From Watersipora subatra (taxonomy: Eukaryota > Bryozoa > Gymnolaemata > Cheilostomatida > Watersiporidae), in contig NC_088708.1 in assembly GCF_963576615.1 (NCBI RefSeq), positions 29,209,191 to 29,273,190 of the forward strand: 64,000 nt of DNA. Reading direction: 5' to 3'. The stretch's first letter is position 1; every line of letters starts with the position of its first letter. Positions 57,922-64,000 of the stretch are shown here, in pieces. The position numbers and the translations under genes are program-made. The notes under the pieces are model-generated. The model was not told the DNA's origin, searched no databases, and saw only the letters and a program-made list of their open reading frames with translations.

Positions 57922-59053
57922 TAGTGCTGGGCACGAGCACTTCTTGGCCAACGAGTTTAGACTCGTCCCCTTCCTTTTGAGTTTTTCGAGTATCGGGTAG
58001 CTGGTAATGCTTGGCACGAGTACTTCTTGGCCAACGAGGTTTTTGGGTATCGGATTTGTTGATATGGTTTTATGTCTAAAATTTCCAAACATTAGACATA
58101 TTCTAAAATTTACAATGCAACCATAATTCTATTCAATTTATCTATAGTTATTTTTACTATTTTCTAACGACCGATATTCGTGCTCTTAGCCTTTGAAGTT
58201 TGAACCCAAACTGTCGGTTTCAGGCATTGCATAGGGTGTGTCAGAATCTCTATCGTCCGGAATTCCGGCATTAACACGGCTTTGTTTACAAAAGCCGTTT
58301 CTAAGTAACAGCGTAAACCAATCAAAATAGTTTTTGCACAAGATATCAGACCAGAAATTTCACTTCCATTTGTAACAGTTTATAAAAATATCTTTACCTA
58401 CATCCTTTGTTTTAATAACAGATTTTATTTGAACGATATCGCGAAAAGATTGACACGACTCGTTTGTTGGTAAGTCATAAATGATTGTGATGCAAATAAA
58501 GAATTTTATAATACTAATTATACTTTTTCAGTATATTTTGAGTCATAAAATAATGATGAACATGTGCTCAATGGATATGATGTTATTGTAAATGTTTTAT
58601 GAGTTTTTTAAAATTGTTCGAACTTTTATAGTTTTAGGCCAAATAATGGTAAAGTACTGTTTTTTCTGTGTGATAACATTTGCTGTGGGTTGCCCGACTT
58701 TTTGCTAGTGTTTTACAAAATACCATTGTATTATGAGCACGTTCAGATATATATAATGAAAGTTTAAAAACGTCAGATCGTTGGACAGATTGCCCAGGGT
58801 TACTGACACGCATTGACAAAAAGTCCAGGGTTCAAAGGGTTAACAGGTGAGTTATCCAACAGTGTTTAGAGCTCAGGGCGCAATAGACCGAGTTTTTATC
58901 CACTCTACTCGACGGATCCGTGTACCAAAACCCGGGCTCGCAAGTCAAAACCCGAATCCGCAAGACCGAAATGCTCAAAATCTCTATTACCCGAATCTCG
59001 AGAGAAAATAAACTAGCGAGTTCAACGAGTTTTATTACCCGTGCCCAGCACTA
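57922..59053. mobile_element. hAT-like element with TAGTGCTGGGCACG ends (1132 bp)
   Basis: Left end TAGTGCTGGGCACGAG; right end read inward TAGTGCTGGGCACGGG. Flanked by ATTTAGGG (57914-57921) and TTTTAGGG (59054-59061), an 8-bp duplication with one mismatch. 'gtatcggg'- and 'acgag'-type subterminal motifs recur. No transposase. Confidence 0.75.
58187..58843. mobile_element. Possible piggyBac-like insert inside the hAT-like element
   Basis: The right end read inward is TTAACCCTTTGAACCCTGGA, a piggyBac-like end at TTAA. The left end TTAGCCTTTGAAGTTTGAAC is only a loose match. Low confidence. Confidence 0.35.
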
Positions 59054-59763
59054 TTTTAGGGTGTACAAAATGTGTGTGAGTTATGCTGTGGAGTGTTCTG
59101 CCTGTGTGTGTTTAGAGATTGAGAGATACGGAGAAGGGTGTGTGTGTGTCTGTTTGTCTGCCTATCCGTGAAAGAACTTCAAGATGTGTGTATTGTAAGT
59201 GAACTCTTTGTCAATACAAATTTGAGATATATAAAATAAATATGTAAATATATCTATGCAAGAAAATATACCAACCAAAACAAGAAATTGCTACCTACAG
59301 TCCCCCTACAGTATATATGCATGTGTGTGTATGTACGTTGCACATGTGAACTGTTTGTGTATGTGTGTGTTTGTGTGAAGAGAACTTGAAACATGTGCGT
59401 ACCTCTATCTCACCCTAAAAGGATGTACAATCAAATTTCCAGAATCATTAAAAATGTGGGATCATAAGGAGCTTGTTCGATAATGTGTTTTGTAAATAAG
59501 TAAAATATATTATTATTATGTTTCACTAAATTTTACATTACCATGACATGTTTTCATGATCATACCCAATTTGCGCAATTTGGTACCTTCCATGCCCTAT
59601 GACCTTAAATAATTGTCAATAAGGTTGAAAAAATTACACATTTTACATAGAGGTTCGTATGTTGAGCGTATAATACAATAGTAAATACAAATATCCTACA
59701 ATCCAGGGATATTAGGTTTTTCATTCTAAGAAAAATATAAATAATTTCAAGAAAACTTGTAGG

Positions 59764-60010
59764 TTAATACAAGATAGATTGGGAACTAGATGGGATATTA
59801 AAATAACAATAATGATTAACATCATGTGCAGATTTATTCAATAAGTTGGATGTAGCATTTACAAAATAATTATTAAAATTATTAGGGATGTTATGGTCTA
59901 GAATTGAATTATCTGCATTTAATTTCTTCTTTTTAGCCAAGTAAATTGTGTTAAACCTTCCATGTAGCAGACAATATATTACCTTTAGCATCTTTAAACT
60001 TAATTAAATA
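59764..60010 (-). pseudogene. LINE ORF2 fragment (endonuclease to RT linker)
   Basis: The minus-strand frame KKKKLNADNSILDHNIPNNF...NYFVNATSNLL matches the style of the segment before the reverse-transcriptase domain in non-LTR elements (NFNNFFVNAT...). A preceding piece (FKDAKGNILSATW) lies in another frame, so it is broken. Confidence 0.5.
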
Positions 60011-60344
60011 GTGATTTCCTTTTGGCTTTTAATTATTTTTGATTATCTCTCTATCTAATCACTATTTTTACAAACCTAATGAATTTTTAATAATTTTTTA
60101 TGAACCTAATTAAAAATGGTTTTATTCAATGAGTTTTAAGTGAGCGCCCTCTTACGTTTTAACAGCACTTTTTGAATGATAACATAATTTTTACCACGTC
60201 ATTTGGAATTTTTTGTGTACCTTTCTAATTATAACTTAATTCTTAATGTAATGATGTAGGTTTTGGATACTAAAACTCAATTTCACGAAAACTATACTCT
60301 CCTTACCAGAGCTCATCTATCATTTTAATAAAGCCCCCTTTCGG

Positions 60345-60400
60345 AACCGAGAAACCTTGGTTCTCGTATGTGAATAAGCGAATCGGGAGCCGAGAATTCT
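60345..60400. repeat. Short inverted repeat
   Basis: GGAACCGAGAA pairs with TTCTCGGTTCC across about 35 bp. May be a decayed MITE or chance hairpin. Confidence 0.45.
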
Positions 60401-60929
60401 CGGTTCCCTTAGTGAACGAATTAAAATCGGACTGGAAATATATATAAATTTTTATAAATTTGAATATATCATGTAGTAATGAGCAAACATTTCAAAATTA
60501 ACATTAAAATTAAATTCATATAACGTACAGCATTCATGAGCAACTCGCCATGAATTTAGTACATGTATGCAAACTATTTCTAATTTTCATAGCTAAAAAT
60601 TATTTTCTGTGCCGTTTTATGAATTCATAGAAGAATATTGACGGGTCAACCCCATTGGAATTCATATCCTCATGTTGTTTATTTAAAAATTAGAAAAAAT
60701 GTACATGTAAAGTCAAAATGGCTGCAGGTCGCAAGTCATGACATGATCGAGAGCAATTGAGAACGATACTAAAAATCAGAGCAAATTTGATCCTGTTGTG
60801 AAACTGAGATATTGAGTAGCGTCAGCAAAGTAGCGAGCGATAACAATAAACTAGAAGTAGTCACTTTTTACCAAAAACCGTAACGTTTTAAACTTTCAGT
60901 TTCCTGCGGGTTGCACCGAGCAAAATCCT

Positions 60930-63900
60930 TCTTTCGAACACAAAAGCCGATTTGCGGGACAGCTGGGGAAGCCGTGGTCGATATTCACGACAAGACATCT
61001 AACAGGACTGCCTAACTACCACTTTGAAGATTTACTTTGCCCAATACCTTCATTGTTTGTGACACACTGGCTGAGAGAGTGGTGAGCTTTCCTTGTTTTC
61101 TTTTTGGGAATCAACTGGCAACTGTCCACTCTCTTCCTCTATTTCGGTCCACAAACATCTTTTGACTTTTCGGCCAATGTGAAGGCATCAGCATTTCCAA
61201 AGAACGGTTTTGCGGCGACTTACAGCAGATGGCTGAGCTTTGATGGCCACTCCCTTCGACCCTGTTTTCTTTTCCTTAAAGAGACCATATCCAGGGAAGT
61301 ACCTGTATATTTCCCGAAGCTCTTCAGGGCACCAACAAGAACAGCATTTGTTTTCAAAGAATTAAACTGTTTCACAAATGCTGTAACGGGTTCACCAAGT
61401 TCTTCTGGATCATGCCTGAGCATTTCAACCAGCTGATTGGCACATTTGTTGACAGCAACTTCCAAAGAGGCTAGTTTATTACAGCCATGGTTCACCTCCA
61501 TCAACATTTGACTGCAACGAACCACTGCCCCTCAAATAAAACTTGTTCTGCAGCATCCTCTGACCATTCAAAGACTCCACAGCCACATTGGAGCTTGATG
61601 GAGCCGCAAATGAAGGGACTCAGATTCAACGACATCATCATCATTCAGACTTCCCATCTGGTCTTGTACCTCGTGGCAAGCCTGCAATTGGTAGAGATGT
61701 GAAACATCCTGGTCTCACATTCTCCTGACCAGTAGCCAGAAACAGCATGTGTTCCCCCAAGTGAGGGTCTCTCAGGGGCAAGAGATTGAGTGAGGTAGCA
61801 ATGAAATGCCACACAACAGCATACTGGTGCTTGCAGGGAGCGCCATACTTTTCTGCAATGCATGTGCAGACATCAATTTCAGTGTCCACATTGTACTTTG
61901 TTTCCGCTTTGGTCTCGCTCATCACCTCGTAGTTATGGGCACCAATCTTGGTGATGGCGCTGACTGGAATTGTTGACCCACCACAAAGCTACTTCCTTGA
62001 AACGGTGACATCCACGCTCCCATTGGCCAAGTCTGTGAGTCTACTCTCATAGTAGCAGGGGACACATGTAACAAGAAAGTCCAACAGTTGAACGATGTTG
62101 TAGGCTCTCCCTCTTTTAATGATTTGATCCTTGAGAACCCTCATTGCCGCCTCGGCATAATTGTTGGTGTTATTACTCTAAGTGGGCAAATCGCGATGAT
62201 AACAAACAGACCATGTTTGACAGCGATTATGGAGCTTCTCAACATGCGCTAAGAAGTTTTGGTAGAAGCATGCTACCTCACTATTCTGAAGCTCTTTATA
62301 TGCTTCATCCAGAGAATCTTCAGACATGGTGAATGTCATCTTTTTAACAGCAAAGAGCAGCTGTGTTCTGTGCTCCTTCCTGATGTTATTCTTGCCTTCC
62401 CACAGGAATCTTCACACTGCCTACAGCAAGTGGAACAAAGGCAGAATTAGTGTAACCTTGGGAAACACTGCTGCCAGGCTCTGCCTCTCCGCCTTACTGT
62501 CATCAGACAAAAAACACGAGGGTCAAGTGTGCCACGACCAAAAAAGCATCTTCTGGTATGACTTCTAGGTACAGATTCAATGCCAGGGTAATGCACTTCC
62601 TAGACTCAGAGGCAACAATTAGGCATCCCAGGGGTAATCCGCCAGCAGCACTGTAGGTCAGCAGCATAAATACCCTGCAATCGTATCAATCCATTCCCCC
62701 GAAGAATCGATAAACACAAGTTCTCCGCTATATCCATGCTTCTGACTGCAACATTTCATGAGTGGAGTACATAGAGCGATGGCGATCTTGTTGTTGACCT
62801 GATCAATTTTGGCACAGATTTTTCCCACCTCACTGTTGTACTCTGCAATGGCAGCTTCGAGGTCTTTTAACATTTTCTCGCCACTTGCAGCATCATAGGC
62901 ATTGTTGAAGATCTTCCGGTACAACCTGCAATTTAAAAGTGAAAAATGCTGTGATTAAATATGGTAAACATTTTATGATTACATCTTCCTTATAAATACA
63001 AGATATAATTCAGACATACGTGTGATACTGAGAAGACCAATACAAATTTTGCAATGATAGCTTCGCAATGGAATGCAAATTACAATGAGGAAGCTAAAAG
63101 ATTGTATTGGATTATCCAAATAATACCGTGTTATATCCTAAATTAAATGTAAATATGTGCAAAGGCACAATGGAGTGGGTCAGATGGCTCAATGGGAATG
63201 GATTCTAGGGAGTACAGCCTCTGGAAGATTTTGAATTTAGGCAGTTCGGCACTCTCAAGATGGGAGATAGAGTTAGAGTATCATAATGAATTAGAGGCGA
63301 CCATGTCGAGCTTCATTTTAATTTTGTTTTATAATTTTGTCTCTAGTTATTGTTATTTCTGATCTAATATTATTTTGTCTATTAATCTATTATTATTTTA
63401 TTTCATTTATTTATTTGATTTTTTCCCAATTTATCTATGTTTATTTCTATTTTTGGTAGGGGGGAGGGGGCTACTAATACAGACCATCTCCTACACTTCA
63501 AATTACTATAGTTGTTAAATATTGATAAAAACATTTGGAGGAAGGGGTGCAATAGTATATATCCCCCGCCTCTCCCCATGAAACGCCCCCAGACTTCGAG
63601 GATGCTTAGAGGGTGAGCAGTCTTCAGAGAACCACGCAACACATGAAGGGACATGAAAAACAGCACTTCAATCGCAATCAAAATAATATGACAACCAGAA
63701 AACACAACGCCTCCATCTTCTTCGTTGTGAAGACATAAAAACAAGCTTAAATTCACATTCTACATCTAATCTCTCATGCTGAATTAGGTCAATGGTCAAA
63801 GCTTGAAAAAAATTCAATATAATTTTGGAAAATTTGTAAAAAATCTACAATAATCATGGGTATCTTGATGGATTTTGAAACAAAAAAGAAACAAATGTAT

Positions 63901-64000
63901 TGGGTTGAAGGGGGAACGATATTTATAAATTTTCTTACCTCTGACAGAATTGTATGTCTGGACACTTTGCACGGTCAGCAGCTTCGTACACATAATCCTG
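60930..64000 (-). pseudogene. MULE-type transposase with SWIM zinc finger, broken
   Basis: Reading leftward: exon end at 63939-64000 (RAKCPDIQFCQ) with a GTAAG donor; TTGCAG acceptor and exon from 62925 (LYRKIFNNAYDAASGEKMLK); LCTPLMK and VFIDSSG near 62700-62780; after a frameshift VFMLLTYSAAGGLPLGCLIV; then SDDSKAERQSLAAVFP near 62490; NNTNNYAEAAMRVLKDQ near 62130; and a SWIM finger CTC...GAPCKHQ near 61840. This order matches the MULE transposases with SWIM domains found in many invertebrates. Several stops and frame changes (near 62690, 62540, 62430, 62180, 61990) show it is dead. The 5' end lies beyond the window; the C-terminal part reaches about 60930. Confidence 0.8.
63175..63260 (+). 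mobile_element. Possible tRNA-like SINE relic
   Basis: GGTCAGATGGCTCAATGGGA resembles an A box; GATTTTGAATTTAGGC may be a decayed B box. In the intron of the broken MULE. Weak. Confidence 0.3.

Noticed and set aside
63403..63756. 117-aa minus-strand frame
   Set aside because: Within the intron of the broken MULE; no recognisable motif and no matching splice frame.

Overview
This window is animal nuclear DNA. It is AT-rich, its genes are split by GT-AG introns of up to about 5.6 kb, and it is full of minisatellites and short DNA-transposon relics. Three conserved bilaterian genes can be rebuilt exon by exon with matching splice phases. Protein divergence and the repeat content suggest an invertebrate, perhaps a lophotrochozoan. 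The phylum is an inference I cannot test here.

Layout. (1) 1-1770: unclassified repetitive DNA with two small convergent acidic reading frames. (2) 3322-13898, minus strand: seven exons of an endophilin-A gene covering essentially the whole N-BAR region (245 codons). The SH3 exons were not found and probably lie left of the window. (3) 13899-14685: a 787-bp interval between two divergent start codons, holding a perfect CRE palindrome and CCAAT/GC-box motifs. It is a candidate bidirectional promoter. (4) 14686-25169, plus strand: a four-exon PWWP2A/B-like chromatin gene (599 aa). (5) 25170-35541: the interval between two convergent genes, with many minisatellites, a hAT-type MITE with its target-site duplication, a foldback element and a LINE 3' end. 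(6) 35542-55929, minus strand: the complete 12-exon RTCB tRNA-ligase gene (507 aa) with all expected catalytic residues. Its introns carry large minisatellites and nested transposons. (7) 55930-64000: a mobile-element graveyard with a Gypsy-type gag/protease relic, a hAT-like element, LINE pieces and a broken MULE-type transposase with a SWIM zinc finger.

The three host genes act in unrelated processes: membrane curvature in endocytosis, chromatin reading, and RNA ligation in tRNA and XBP1 splicing. The head-to-head pair may share a promoter. No new multi-gene system was found. The most unusual content is the repeat biology: a roughly 900-bp long-inverted-repeat element present four times (twice, in opposite orientations, inside RTCB introns), transposon insertions whose empty sites can be read from a sister repeat, and dense minisatellites.
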